DNA of 34,975 bases from Bacteroidota bacterium (GCA_024642705.1 JAHEAQ010000052.1:1-34975), one strand, 5' to 3'. Counted from the first letter of the stretch, positions 17,403 to 25,637 are shown. Numbers and translations: made by a program. Notes: generated by a model from the sequence alone, not told the origin.

Positions 17403-18998
17403 TTATTTAACCATTTCAGCTCGCATTTTTAGATACTCATCAAAAGTTTTCAAACTATCATGGCAGCCCGTTTCATGTAATTCAATGACTCTATTAGCTA
17501 TTGACTCTGTAAAAGTGTGATCTCTTGAAGTAAATATTAAATTGCCTTTAAAATTAATCAATGAATTATTTAATGTTGTAATGGTTTCAAGATCCAAATG
17601 ATTGGTAGGTTCATTTAACATTAAAAAATTAGCTCCAGAAAGCATTAGTTTTGACAACATACATCTCACTTTTTCTCCTCCCGATAATACATTTGCCATT
17701 TTCAAACTTTCTTGACCTGAGAAAAGCATTTTTCCTAAAAATCCTCTTATGAATGCTTCATCTTTATCTTCCGAGAAGTCTCGCAACCAATCAATAAGAG
17801 AAATGGCTTGTGTAAATGATGAATCATGATCCCTTGGAAGATAATCAGTGGTAACAGTCTGGCCCCAGGTTATTTCACCAGTATCAGGTTGCATTTTACC
17901 AGAAAGTATATCATAAAATGCATCAACAGTGACACTATTTTTTCCTAGCAATGTGATTTTGTCGTTAGAATTCATTGTAAAATTAACATTTGAAAACAAC
18001 AGTTCACCATTTACAGTTTTACTAAGATTTTTCACATCTAGTATTTGATCTCCTACATCTCTTTTGGGAGCCCAAATTATACCAGGATATTTTCTGCTGC
18101 TAGGTTTTATATCTGCAACATTAATTTTCTGAAGTAATTTTTTCTTTGCTGTAGCTTGCCTAGATTTAGAAGCATTTGCACTAAATCGATCAATAAAAGC
18201 TTGAAGTTCAGCAACTTTTGTTTCTGCTTTTTTATTCTGATTTAATTTTTGACGCAATGCCAATTGACTAGATTCATACCAAAATGTATAGGCTCCCGTG
18301 TATAAATTCACTTTCGAAAAGTCAATATCTACAGTATGGGTACAAACAGTATCCAGAAAATGCCTATCATGCGAAACGACAATCACAGTGTTTTTGAAAT
18401 CTAATAAGAAATCTTCTAACCAAGTAACTGTATTGATATCAAGATCATTCGTAGGCTCATCTAAAATAAGAATGTCTGGGTCTCCAAATAGCGCCTGAGC
18501 TAATAGCACTCTAACTTTTTCAGATCCAGATAATTCTGACATGGATTGATAATGTAAATCCTCACCAATGCCAATTCCAGACAGCAAACTTGCTGCATTC
18601 GGTTCCGCATTCCAACCATCCATTTCTGCAAACTTTTCCTCTAATTCACCTGCTTTTATGCCATCAGCATCACTAAAGTCCGGTTTCATATAGATCTCAT
18701 CCTTTTCTTTCATGAGTTCCCACAACTTTCTGTGCCCTTTCATAACAGTATCAATCACAGAATGATTATCGAAAGAATTATGGTCTTGAGAAAGGACAGC
18801 CATCCTTTTGCCAGGTTCTATTGAAATATGCCCTGTATTTGCATCAATTGCGCCAGAAAGAATTTTTAAAAAAGTAGACTTCCCAGCACCGTTCGCACCA
18901 ATAACACCATAACAATTTCCTGGTGTAAAAGTTATGTTTACTTCATCAAATAGGATTCTTTTTCCGTACTGGAGAGAAATATTATTGGCGGATATCAT
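17403..18998 (-). CDS. ABC-F ATPase, YbiT-like, with degenerate second ATPase site
   Basis: 531 residues, two ABC domains joined by the ABC-F linker (RQKLNQNKKAETKVAELQAF, then ANASKSRQATAKKKLLQKI). It is cytosolic, with no membrane part, and the family acts on ribosomes. Domain 1 has Walker A GANGAGKST (34-42), signature LSGSEKVRVLLAQALFG (S in place of the second G), Walker B ILILDEPTNDLD and H-switch SHDRHF. Domain 2 keeps signature LSGGEKVR. Its Walker A is LLGKNSVTVDA, without the GK(S/T) lysine; Walker B reads LMLNEPTN with N462 for Asp; and the H-switch is SRDHTF with R492 for His. From memory, the eroded Walker A is shared by Bacteroidota YbiT relatives, but the other two changes look local. 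Domain 2 should bind ATP poorly and not hydrolyse it. Confidence 0.93.
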   Translation of the reverse strand: MISANNISLQYGKRILFDEVNITFTPGNCYGVIGANGAGKSTFLKILSGAIDANTGHISIEPGKRMAVLSQDHNSFDNHSVIDTVMKGHRKLWELMKEKDEIYMKPDFSDADGIKAGELEEKFAEMDGWNAEPNAASLLSGIGIGEDLHYQSMSELSGSEKVRVLLAQALFGDPDILILDEPTNDLDINTVTWLEDFLLDFKNTVIVVSHDRHFLDTVCTHTVDIDFSKVNLYTGAYTFWYESSQLALRQKLNQNKKAETKVAELQAFIDRFSANASKSRQATAKKKLLQKINVADIKPSSRKYPGIIWAPKRDVGDQILDVKNLSKTVNGELLFSNVNFTMNSNDKITLLGKNSVTVDAFYDILSGKMQPDTGEITWGQTVTTDYLPRDHDSSFTQAISLIDWLRDFSEDKDEAFIRGFLGKMLFSGQESLKMANVLSGGEKVRCMLSKLMLSGANFLMLNEPTNHLDLETITTLNNSLINFKGNLIFTSRDHTFTESIANRVIELHETGCHDSLKTFDEYLKMRAEMVK

Positions 18999-19023
18999 GT
19001 ATTAATTTTTTGAAATGAAGCCG

Positions 19024-19056
19024 CAAAGGTAAGTGTTTTTTCGACTTAACATGCAA
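19024..19056 (-). promoter_or_regulatory. Promoter of the ABC-F gene
   Basis: On the minus strand TTG (19054-19056), 22 bases, then TACCTTTG (19024-19031), a perfect TAnnTTTG box followed by C. The ATG lies 26 bases downstream. Confidence 0.55.
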
Positions 19057-19142
19057 TAGTTCTAAAAGAAAAGCTTTAAGTACGTTACTATATTTTGTAT
19101 TTAACCTTAATTAATAAGGTTAAAAGCATGTATTCTGAGTTT

Positions 19143-19967
19143 TTAAATATTGGAGTCTAACATTACTTTCCATTTTCCATCTTTTTCAAACTTCCAAACA
19201 ATCATATATTTCCCATTATAAGAACCAGAACATTGACCAATTTCAAAAGAGATAGAATCATTTACCATTTCTGTAACAATCGGAGCCAATTTTAAATTGT
19301 AATTTGTATCATTCATATAACCATATTCTATAGATATGGATTCAGTTCCTACATTTGGGGGTTTGTGGTTGTAATAAATTGCATTAGAAGTGTACATTTC
19401 TTCAATTAGTTTATATGCGTTATGTTGATTGCATAATTCCATCCATTTGTTTCGGAAAGGATCAATTTCAGATTTTAGTTTATTCGTTGTTTTTGACTCA
19501 ACAATACATTCAAGTTCTCTAAGTTTAAAATTATTCTCTACTTTCCAAATGATCAAATGTTTGAAAATTTTATTAGAAGCAGTAATGAAACCTCCAATTT
19601 CGTAGCTATAATTGGGATTTTGATTGGCCATAATTTGGTGCATTTCAAAAATAGTATCAATTGAACCAACTTTGGATTTGAAATTGGTTAATTTTTTTTT
19701 AATTTGACTTTGACCATCGAAAACATCTCCTGCCGCATTAATTTTTATTGCCTCATGTAAATATATCTTTTCCCAATACGAGGAATCTGAATTAAATTGA
19801 TTTTTCCACATACCATTTTCAGAAACGTTCATTTCACCAATGGATAATGTCTTTTTATTTAAAATTTGAGCTCTATTCGTATTTCCAGGCAATGCTGAAC
19901 ATCCTATCATTAGGAAAACCAAAAAAGAAGAAATAAACTCTAAAATTCTATTTTTGGAGTATTTCAT
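19143..19967 (-). CDS. Lipoprotein with two NTF2/SnoaL-like (DUF4440-type) domains
   Basis: 274 residues. The signal peptide ends in lipobox LMIGC (Cys about 23), so it is a membrane-anchored lipoprotein. Two copies of a cone-shaped alpha+beta fold are suggested. The first (about 50-150) has DVFDGQSQIKKKLTNF and FKHLIIWKVENNFKLRE. The second (about 170-274) has WMELCNQHNAYKLIEEMYTSNAIYYNH and KYMIVWKFEKDGKWKVMLDS. The paired endings IIWKVE and IVWKFEKDGKWK are the typical last strands of SnoaL-like domains. No catalytic residues can be assigned; the fold often only binds ligands. It begins 66 bases after the S41 peptidase stop on the same strand, so a shared transcript is likely. Confidence 0.72.
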   Translation of the reverse strand: MKYSKNRILEFISSFLVFLMIGCSALPGNTNRAQILNKKTLSIGEMNVSENGMWKNQFNSDSSYWEKIYLHEAIKINAAGDVFDGQSQIKKKLTNFKSKVGSIDTIFEMHQIMANQNPNYSYEIGGFITASNKIFKHLIIWKVENNFKLRELECIVESKTTNKLKSEIDPFRNKWMELCNQHNAYKLIEEMYTSNAIYYNHKPPNVGTESISIEYGYMNDTNYNLKLAPIVTEMVNDSISFEIGQCSGSYNGKYMIVWKFEKDGKWKVMLDSNI

Positions 19968-20032
19968 ATGGGTAAATTAGAATCATTATTTTGACGGATT
20001 TAAAAGCTAAGAATATAAATTACTTTAACCAT

Positions 20033-21391
20033 TTAATTTTTGGTCAACCATTTTTGCGCAAATATCAATGCGTCGCCTTCAGAAACAATATCTGGAGATA
20101 TAGGGCTATTTCGATTTATATTTCCATCAGCACCAATATCAAAAGTGGTAGTTATAAAGAAATACGTTTCAGATTTAGGCATTTCCATTTGAATTAATTC
20201 ACCATAAGAATTACTATTTTCTCCGGTTGGTTGTCCAATTAATGTTCCCAAATTATATGTTTTTACTGCATCTGCAAGAGCATTACCACTTGCATAGGTG
20301 TTAGGTCCTATTAAAAAAATAATTCTGCCATCGAAGTAATTGTCCCGCTTTATTGGTTTTATTTTTTTCTTATTATTGACCTTTATTATAGATTGATCTT
20401 TTGCGTTAAGATATTTGTTTACAAATTTTTGACCGAATACATCTACATAAGCGGAATCTATTATTCTATCTTTCAATGGATCGCTAACTTTCCAATACCG
20501 AGCCGAAGACTGTTTGTATTTTGTTCTCGATATATAAGGAATTAATAAATCATTGAATTCTGGATTTGCACCATTGTTATTTCTTATATCAATGATAAGA
20601 TCGAGGATATTCAATGCATTTAAGGAATCAAAGGTTTGATCTAAAAACATCTGAAAAGAATCCAAATACACGTTACTATTAAAAGCAATGTAACCTAAGT
20701 TGGCATTTAAGATATCAAATGAATAGCTTTTTTCTGGCAAATTGGAAGTTAAAAGTATACTAGCATCAATTATATTTAATCCATTTGGAATGTATGCAAT
20801 ATCTCCATTGTTTATTTCTATTAAATATGGTGCATTAATTCCGTTTAGAAATAAATACAGAGGTAAAAATCCTTCTGCAAACTCATTTTTGAAATTTGGA
20901 TTTCCACCAGAACATTCCATTATATCTTTAAATATATCAGTAGCTTTCTTGCCATTTATGGTTTTAATTTCACTGCCAACCACAACCTCATCATCCATAG
21001 AAAAACTAACTTTTAATTTGTTGTCAATGTCTAATTTCATTTTGAATGGTAAAAAACCATATGCTGTAAATTCAGGAAACAATTTTTGATTTTGCCAATC
21101 TACTGATGTGTGGCCACTGCTTAAATAGGCACTAAGTTTTAAGGTAGTTAATAGAAACTGTTTCAATGGAATTTCTTCATTTTTCGGCCAAGTCTCGATA
21201 ATACTATCTTTTTTTATTTCGAATTTCTCTTTTGAAACTTTAAAATAACTGTCGTAATGAACATTTTCAATGGAGTTAATCATGAACTCAATGTCAGAAA
21301 TGGCATCTGTTCGGGAGATCATGACAGGATTTTGACCAAAAATATAAAAGCAAGATCCTACAAAATATAATGTGAATAAGTATTTAACCAT
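20033..21391 (-). CDS. S41-family peptidase (C-terminal processing peptidase-like), exported
   Basis: 452 residues from the ATG at 21389-21391. An in-frame TTG four codons upstream is possible but less likely. A signal peptide (about 1-20, ending YIFGQ) is followed by an N-terminal helical region. The S41 core has LGYIAFNSNVY, LDLIIDIRNNNGANPEF, the nucleophile S368 in GPNTYASGNALADAVK, and LGTLIGQPTGENSNSYG. The ending SYSF/ISPDIVSEGDALI is typical. I see no clear PDZ domain, only the short LP-F-KM...VVGSEIKTING segment that may be a remnant of one. Such enzymes cleave C-termini of periplasmic or secreted proteins. It is upstream of, and probably co-transcribed with, the double NTF2-like lipoprotein. 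Confidence 0.85.
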   Translation of the reverse strand: MVKYLFTLYFVGSCFYIFGQNPVMISRTDAISDIEFMINSIENVHYDSYFKVSKEKFEIKKDSIIETWPKNEEIPLKQFLLTTLKLSAYLSSGHTSVDWQNQKLFPEFTAYGFLPFKMKLDIDNKLKVSFSMDDEVVVGSEIKTINGKKATDIFKDIMECSGGNPNFKNEFAEGFLPLYLFLNGINAPYLIEINNGDIAYIPNGLNIIDASILLTSNLPEKSYSFDILNANLGYIAFNSNVYLDSFQMFLDQTFDSLNALNILDLIIDIRNNNGANPEFNDLLIPYISRTKYKQSSARYWKVSDPLKDRIIDSAYVDVFGQKFVNKYLNAKDQSIIKVNNKKKIKPIKRDNYFDGRIIFLIGPNTYASGNALADAVKTYNLGTLIGQPTGENSNSYGELIQMEMPKSETYFFITTTFDIGADGNINRNSPISPDIVSEGDALIFAQKWLTKN

Positions 21392-21515
21392 AAAGCAATA
21401 CAAAGTTTAATTTTCAAAGTTGAAATAAATATAAAGCTCCAAATTTCAATATAAATCTTGAATTAGAGCTACAAATCATAAGTTTCTTTCAAAAATCCGA
21501 AATGAAGGGAATTGT

Positions 21516-21788
21516 TTAAGATGGAACATTTTTGAAATGGAGTATTTTTTTTAACTCTAATTGCAATATATAATCCAGGTTTCTGTACCAATCAATATGA
21601 GGAGACCATTTTCCGCAACCGCCAGGAAATCCAGGACCTGGACAAGCTGTTTCATCCCAAATTTTATTGCATTGAGGGCATTTACCAGCGGTTTCAAATG
21701 TATTCCAAACATTGCCACATGTGCATCTCCAATATTTTCCACCATCTGGTTTCCAATCACATTTAGGGCATAAAATCTCAACTTCCAT
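21516..21788 (-). CDS. Small eight-cysteine zinc-ribbon protein, function unknown
   Basis: 90 residues, no signal peptide. Cysteines are arranged as C7-x2-C10, C22-x-C24, C37-x2-C40, C49 and C58, consistent with two zinc-binding ribbons. Conserved-looking parts are CPKCDWKPDGGKYWRCTCG, NVWNTFETAGKCPQC, KIWDETACPG and GGCGKWSPHIDWY. The Trp- and Gly-rich arrangement resembles a family of small uncharacterised proteins seen in Bacteroidota and Proteobacteria, but I know no function for it. Rubredoxin-like electron transfer or nucleic-acid binding would both fit. It stands alone on the minus strand between the S41 and CAP genes. The cysteine pattern makes it clear that this frame, not the overlapping ones, is coding. 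Confidence 0.75.
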   Translation of the reverse strand: MEVEILCPKCDWKPDGGKYWRCTCGNVWNTFETAGKCPQCNKIWDETACPGPGFPGGCGKWSPHIDWYRNLDYILQLELKKILHFKNVPS

Positions 21789-21971
21789 AAATCAGTTCGA
21801 ATTTTATGAACAATAATATTCAATAATTGAAAGGATTTTTTCTATTCAATTTCATGCAATGTAAAAATATAATTTAGCTTATTTAATAAGTTGTAATCAT
21901 AATAAAAACATTCTAATTGTGTTTAAATTAAATTGGAATTACATTTCAAAAACAAAATATTATAAATTCTC

Positions 21972-22646
21972 ATGATTTCATTCAGATTGATATCCATTTT
22001 CTTTTTGATTTTATTTTTACAATCATGCGAAACAGAAAGCATAAGTGAATCTTCTAAAAATTTAGAAAACACCAATAACACCAAAGTTTCTATTGCATCT
22101 TCAACTGAAAGCAAAGGAACATCAAATGTTAAAACAAATTCTACTTCGACTTCCAACAAAAATATAAACATAGATCCTTCTCAAATTGATATGATTTTAT
22201 TAGAAGAATTAGTTCACGAAGAGATCAATAAAGTAAGAATCTCCAATAATCTTCAACAATTAAAGAAACATGCTACATTGAAGAAAGCTGCCGAAGATCA
22301 AAATAACTATGCTGTTCGTCTAGGAAAATTAACCCATCAACAAATCAATAAAGGGAAGGAGCAACTTAATCAAAGAATACAATTTTATGGAGGTGGATTT
22401 CAAAATATGGCTGAAAATCTTCTGTATGAAGGTTTTATTGTTAGAACAACCAATGGCTCACGAAAGGAAATCATTGCACCCACTTATGAAAAAATGGCTC
22501 ATAAAATGGTTGAAAGCTGGTTAAATTCTCCTGGCCATAGAATAAATATTATGAACCCTATTTATGATCAGGTAGGCACAGCAATTGGTTACAATTCAGA
22601 CTTGAGTGCTGTTTTTTCAGCGCAAGTATTTGGGAAAACTTTTTAA
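21972..22646 (+). CDS. CAP-domain (SCP/PR1-like) lipoprotein
   Basis: 224 residues. The signal peptide ends with lipobox LQSC (C19). A Ser/Thr/Asn-rich, probably disordered linker (20-72) leads to the CAP domain (about 73-220). CAP marks are LVHEEINKVRISNNLQQLK, A-x-x-QNNYAVRLGKLTHQQ (H122), FQNMAENL (E148) and MVESWLNSPGHRINIMNP (H189), which supply the family's metal-binding His/Glu set. A final VGTAIGYN...FSAQVFGKTF forms the last strands. Bacterial CAP proteins are secreted or surface-anchored, with proposed roles in sterol/lipid binding or proteolysis; none is proven for this branch. Single gene followed by a hairpin terminator. Confidence 0.88.
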   Translation: MISFRLISIFFLILFLQSCETESISESSKNLENTNNTKVSIASSTESKGTSNVKTNSTSTSNKNINIDPSQIDMILLEELVHEEINKVRISNNLQQLKKHATLKKAAEDQNNYAVRLGKLTHQQINKGKEQLNQRIQFYGGGFQNMAENLLYEGFIVRTTNGSRKEIIAPTYEKMAHKMVESWLNSPGHRINIMNPIYDQVGTAIGYNSDLSAVFSAQVFGKTF

Positions 22647-22676
22647 TCGAAATAATAAATCTAAAATTTCGATTTT
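22645..22676 (+). terminator. Terminator of the CAP lipoprotein gene
   Basis: Nine-base stem AATCGAAAT/ATTTCGATT (22645-22653 with 22666-22674) followed by a short T-run. The left arm includes part of the stop codon. It lies between convergent genes. Confidence 0.5.
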
Positions 22677-22714
22677 GGGCAACTTTAGTCATTGATTTTT
22701 AGATAATTTGAATA

Positions 22715-23287
22715 TCAAACACTTAATTCTTCAACTTCTATTACTTCTCCTGCAGCCAATTCATTTAAATGAATATTGCCGATGCGAACTCTAATCAATC
22801 GGAGTGTTGGAAATCCAGCTGCGGCAGTCATTTTTCTAACTTGTCTATTTTTTCCTTCATTAAGAATAATGGAAGCCCATGAGGTAGGACCATGCTTATC
22901 ATCCCTGATTTGCTTAATTCTGGGGGCAAAATTTGGATAGGGGAGCAGTAAAGAAGCTTTGCACGGTTTTGTTGTATATTTTTGACCATTTATTCCAATT
23001 TCAACTCCAGCTTTCATTTTTTCAATCGCCTCTTCATTTATTATGCCATCAACTTGAACATAATACTCTTTTTCTACTTTTTTACTGGTGATATAATTGC
23101 TCAATTTACCATCTGTAGTTAGCAATAAAAGACCTTCTGATTTTTCATCCAAACGGCCAATTGCCATTGTACCAAGGGGAAAATCATGCAGTTCTCCTAA
23201 CTTTTTCTTTTTTCGTTTCTGTTCATAAATGAACTGAGAAATATACCCAAATGGTTTATGAATTATAAAATGTCTGTGTTCGTCCAT
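22715..23287 (-). CDS. rluE: 23S rRNA pseudouridine synthase, RluE-like
   Basis: 190 residues from the ATG at 23285-23287 (MDEHRHFIIHKP); an in-frame TTG upstream would add seven unlikely residues. It belongs to the RsuA/RluB/RluE/RluF family. Marks are FIIHKPFGYISQF, the catalytic D47 in MAIGRLDEKSEGLLLLTTDG, KEYYVQVDG, and the C-terminal GKNRQVRKMTAAAGFPTLRLIRVRIG. There is no N-terminal S4 domain, which singles out the RluE subgroup (in E. coli it modifies U2457 of 23S rRNA). A Lys-rich EQKRKKKKL stretch near the start probably contacts RNA. It is the last of four same-strand genes. Confidence 0.9.
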   Translation of the reverse strand: MDEHRHFIIHKPFGYISQFIYEQKRKKKKLGELHDFPLGTMAIGRLDEKSEGLLLLTTDGKLSNYITSKKVEKEYYVQVDGIINEEAIEKMKAGVEIGINGQKYTTKPCKASLLLPYPNFAPRIKQIRDDKHGPTSWASIILNEGKNRQVRKMTAAAGFPTLRLIRVRIGNIHLNELAAGEVIEVEELSV

Positions 23288-23332
23288 ATTAAAAAGGATA
23301 AAAAACAAATAAGTATGATTGGTGATAAAAGT

Positions 23333-23875
23333 TTAGGATTTTACTAATTCTGAAAGTTTAAGCACAGTTTTCCAATTTCTGGTGGTTGTGCTTACTTTTA
23401 ATTTTGATTCAAAAAAGGAGTTCGTCAATTTGGTATCACTGTATTTTTTAGCACAATATATAAAGATGTTCTTTCCGCTGATGGTAAAAAGATCTGGCGA
23501 ATAATCAAAGGTGGAAGTTTTTTCCAAGTCAATTGAAGTTGGGATGTTTTTCAGAAATGTCAAATGCAATCTATCTGTGTCTGCAGATAAATCCTGAAAA
23601 TAAGGATTAAATCTTATGGCATTATCTAGTTCATCCTTTGTCAGAATTATTGTCGGCACATCAAATCCATATATTGTCTTTATTAAAGTTTCAATTTGTT
23701 CTTCTAAATTTTTTGGTTCAATTTTTCCAAAGTAATCAAATAGGATATTTCCACTTTGAATATATGTTGTAATATTTTCCAAATTTAAATTAATCAAATG
23801 CTTTTTTAAATCTGCCATTAGTATTTTTCGATGTCCACCGACATTAATGCCTCTTAGAATTACAATGTATTTCAT
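23333..23875 (-). CDS. DUF1697 family protein
   Basis: 180 residues. The opening YIVILRGINVGGHRKILMADLK and the following ITTYIQSGNILFD are the DUF1697 signature. Later parts, such as LTFLKNIPTS and the C-terminal STTRNWKTVLKLSELV, also match the family's usual ending (TxRNWxTVxKL). The protein has two ferredoxin-like halves. No biochemical function is established. It lies 45 bases upstream of rluE on the same strand. Confidence 0.93.
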   Translation of the reverse strand: MKYIVILRGINVGGHRKILMADLKKHLINLNLENITTYIQSGNILFDYFGKIEPKNLEEQIETLIKTIYGFDVPTIILTKDELDNAIRFNPYFQDLSADTDRLHLTFLKNIPTSIDLEKTSTFDYSPDLFTISGKNIFIYCAKKYSDTKLTNSFFESKLKVSTTTRNWKTVLKLSELVKS

Positions 23876-24002
23876 TTATTGAAATTTTTGGAGCAACAAA
23901 TATGCTAAAATTTGCCAGATTTCTTGAATTCAATATGTCAAACATATTTTGAAGTGTTTAAAATCCTTGTGAATTCAAACTAAATTTTAGTTTGAACATT
24001 TA

Positions 24003-24509
24003 TTATTCTGATGAAAACAACAAGGATTCCTCCTCAAAATTTCCAAAATTTATATTTTTTATAAATTTTAAGCCCAATTTTTTCAAAAGATTTTGGGAGG
24101 CTGTATTTTCTTTTGAGGTAATGCCATACAATATTTCAAACCCTAACTTATTCCTAGCATGATTATACGTAGCTTTTGCAATTTCATACGTATATCCATT
24201 TCTAGCATATTGTGGTAAAATTGCAAAACCTATGTCAACATGCTCTAAATCTGCACGTTTTAGCAATCCACACAGCCCAATTGGAATGCACTCCACTTTC
24301 AAAATCATCTTGTAAAGTCCAAAACCATTCTTTAAATAGCTGTCTCTTAGTGCTTTTTGGATATAATTAGCAGCATCTTCTTTCGTATTTATACCTCTAT
24401 CGCCAATATTCTCTATCCAGGTTGGATTATTTAACAATTCAAAAATGAATGCCACATCATCAAATGTAACCTCTTCCAATTGGATTCTATCAGACTGGAT
24501 TAATGCCAT
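24003..24509 (-). CDS. GNAT N-acetyltransferase, RimJ/RimL-like
   Basis: 168 residues from the ATG at 24507-24509 (MALIQSDRIQLEEVT), chosen over an in-frame TTG at 24542 that overlaps the preceding gene. GNAT features are the early RIQLEEVTFDDVAFIFELLN, the acetyl-CoA loop LPQYARNGYTYEIAKA (Q/R-x-x-G-x-A/G; the first small residue is R-N-G here), and the C-terminal SKENTASQNLLKKLGLKFIKN, typical of RimJ/RimL and ribosomal-protein acetyltransferases. The substrate is unknown. It begins 7 bases after the LuxR-type regulator stop, so the two are probably co-transcribed. Confidence 0.87.
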   Translation of the reverse strand: MALIQSDRIQLEEVTFDDVAFIFELLNNPTWIENIGDRGINTKEDAANYIQKALRDSYLKNGFGLYKMILKVECIPIGLCGLLKRADLEHVDIGFAILPQYARNGYTYEIAKATYNHARNKLGFEILYGITSKENTASQNLLKKLGLKFIKNINFGNFEEESLLFSSE

Positions 24510-24516
24510 AAAACAA

Positions 24517-25155
24517 TTACAAAAGTCTATTTTCAAGTACAAATTTGACCATCTCTTTGGAATTTTTTGTCCCTAATTTGCTCATAATATTCTGCCGATG
24601 TGTTTCAACTGTTCCTTTTGAAATTAGTAAAATTTCAGAAATTTCCATTACATTTTTCTCATCCATTATATATCTTATTATTTCTTTTTCTCTTTTAGAA
24701 AGCAAAGGAATGGTATGCTTATTTCGATTTTCTTTTTCAGATAATTCAATAAATGTTTTGATATTTTTTGAGAAATAATAATTACCAGCATGCACATCTT
24801 TAATGGCAAAATATAATTCTGATAGGCTAGTTTCATTAAAAATGTATCCATGCGTACCAATTTTGTTTAAAAAATCAAGCATCTGTTGATTGAAGATAAT
24901 ATTATAAGCAACAATTTTAGTCTTTGAATGAACCTTGAGCATTTCTTTGAAAGGATTTGCGCTTTTCAAAAAAATACTTTCAACATTAACGAGAAGGATA
25001 TCTATGGTTAGGGTTTTAGAATTTTCTATTGCTTCATTAATACTTGAAAAATGAGCTAACAAATAAATGTCTTTGTTATTATTAGAGAATAATTGACTAA
25101 TCTGAGAAGTTAGGAATTCTTGATCTATAATTGCTATATTAATACGTTTGCTCAA
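24517..25155 (-). CDS. LuxR/NarL-type regulator with degenerate receiver domain
   Basis: 212 residues, TTG start (25153-25155); no in-frame ATG precedes it. A receiver-like domain fills about 1-125 and a LuxR helix-turn-helix about 145-205 (LSKREKEIIRYIMDEKNVMEISEILLISKGTVETHRQNIMSKLG). The receiver lacks its phosphorylation chemistry. The acidic pair is reduced to ID11-Q12, the acceptor position reads LLVN57VES with Asn for Asp, the switch Thr/Ser is missing (KIVAYNI), and the conserved Lys is Asn (GYIFNETS). Control by phosphotransfer is therefore unlikely; ligand or protein binding, or constitutive activity, is more plausible. No kinase gene is adjacent. It is followed immediately by the GNAT gene, a candidate target or partner. 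Confidence 0.85.
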   Translation of the reverse strand: MSKRINIAIIDQEFLTSQISQLFSNNNKDIYLLAHFSSINEAIENSKTLTIDILLVNVESIFLKSANPFKEMLKVHSKTKIVAYNIIFNQQMLDFLNKIGTHGYIFNETSLSELYFAIKDVHAGNYYFSKNIKTFIELSEKENRNKHTIPLLSKREKEIIRYIMDEKNVMEISEILLISKGTVETHRQNIMSKLGTKNSKEMVKFVLENRLL

Positions 25156-25269
25156 GTTGCTATTTTATTATTAATTAAATTTAATAAAATTAGATCATTA
25201 ATAGAAAATTAAAATTTTGGGATTTTTAATTCCTAAAATTTACAATTATAATTTTTGAAATTATATAAT

Positions 25270-25542
25270 TTAAGGAATAGATCGTAGAAAATCTTCTTTG
25301 CTAACCACTTTAATTGAGTCATTTGTCAGCAAAGTGTTTTTCCAAACCCAATTGGAAGGACTTAAAGCCGCATTATATAATGCATCATTGGCAATTTTAG
25401 AAAGCATAATATCATTTTCTTCGACAATGAGCTCATTTAGAATTTTCCATTATAAGGATCCGAGCAAAAAATCATTGATTTTTGCACAATGATGTTGAAT
25501 GAAAAGGATGGGAAAACTATTTTCTCTCAACAGAGTGGATAT
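25270..25542 (-). pseudogene. Remnant of an isochorismatase-family cysteine hydrolase gene
   Basis: The minus strand from 25542 to the TAA at 25270-25272 reads as protein with one internal TAA (25450-25452). Before the stop is ENSFPILFIQHHCAKINDFL, after it WKILNELIVEENDIMLSKIA, then NDALYNAAL, and the end is DSIKVVSKEDFL. This resembles isochorismatase-like hydrolases: PVIFVQH, then GWxIxPEL, then D-x-VIxKxxNDAFYNT-x-L, with a KVV-x-T/S-x-D/E-x-L ending. The part between NDALYNAAL and WVWKNTLL, which should hold the catalytic Cys loop (some 70-80 residues), is missing, as is the N-terminus with its Asp. So this is a nonsense-interrupted, internally deleted remnant. The family assignment is by eye and moderately sure. 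Confidence 0.45.
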
Positions 25543-25595
25543 TTACTTATCCTGTTAACCACTTTGTCCGCTTCCCAGCGAAGAGTTTCTTTGGT

Positions 25596-25637
25596 AAAAG
25601 AGCCTTTCTGCCTATCAATAATCAAAAAGGCTCTTTT
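25596..25637 (-). terminator. Strong terminator of the GMC oxidoreductase operon
   Basis: Perfect 12-base stem AAAAGAGCCTTT/AAAGGCTCTTTT (25596-25607 with 25626-25637), 18-base loop, T-run on the minus strand, 24 bases past the GMC stop. Confidence 0.8.

Noticed and set aside
21557-21823. Overlapping minus-strand frame across the zinc-ribbon gene
   Set aside because: It lacks the regular cysteine pattern and any family resemblance; the other frame is clearly coding.
25298-25492. Plus-strand 64-residue open frame in the regulator-GMC gap
   Set aside because: Not protein-like; the minus strand of the same region resembles isochorismatase.
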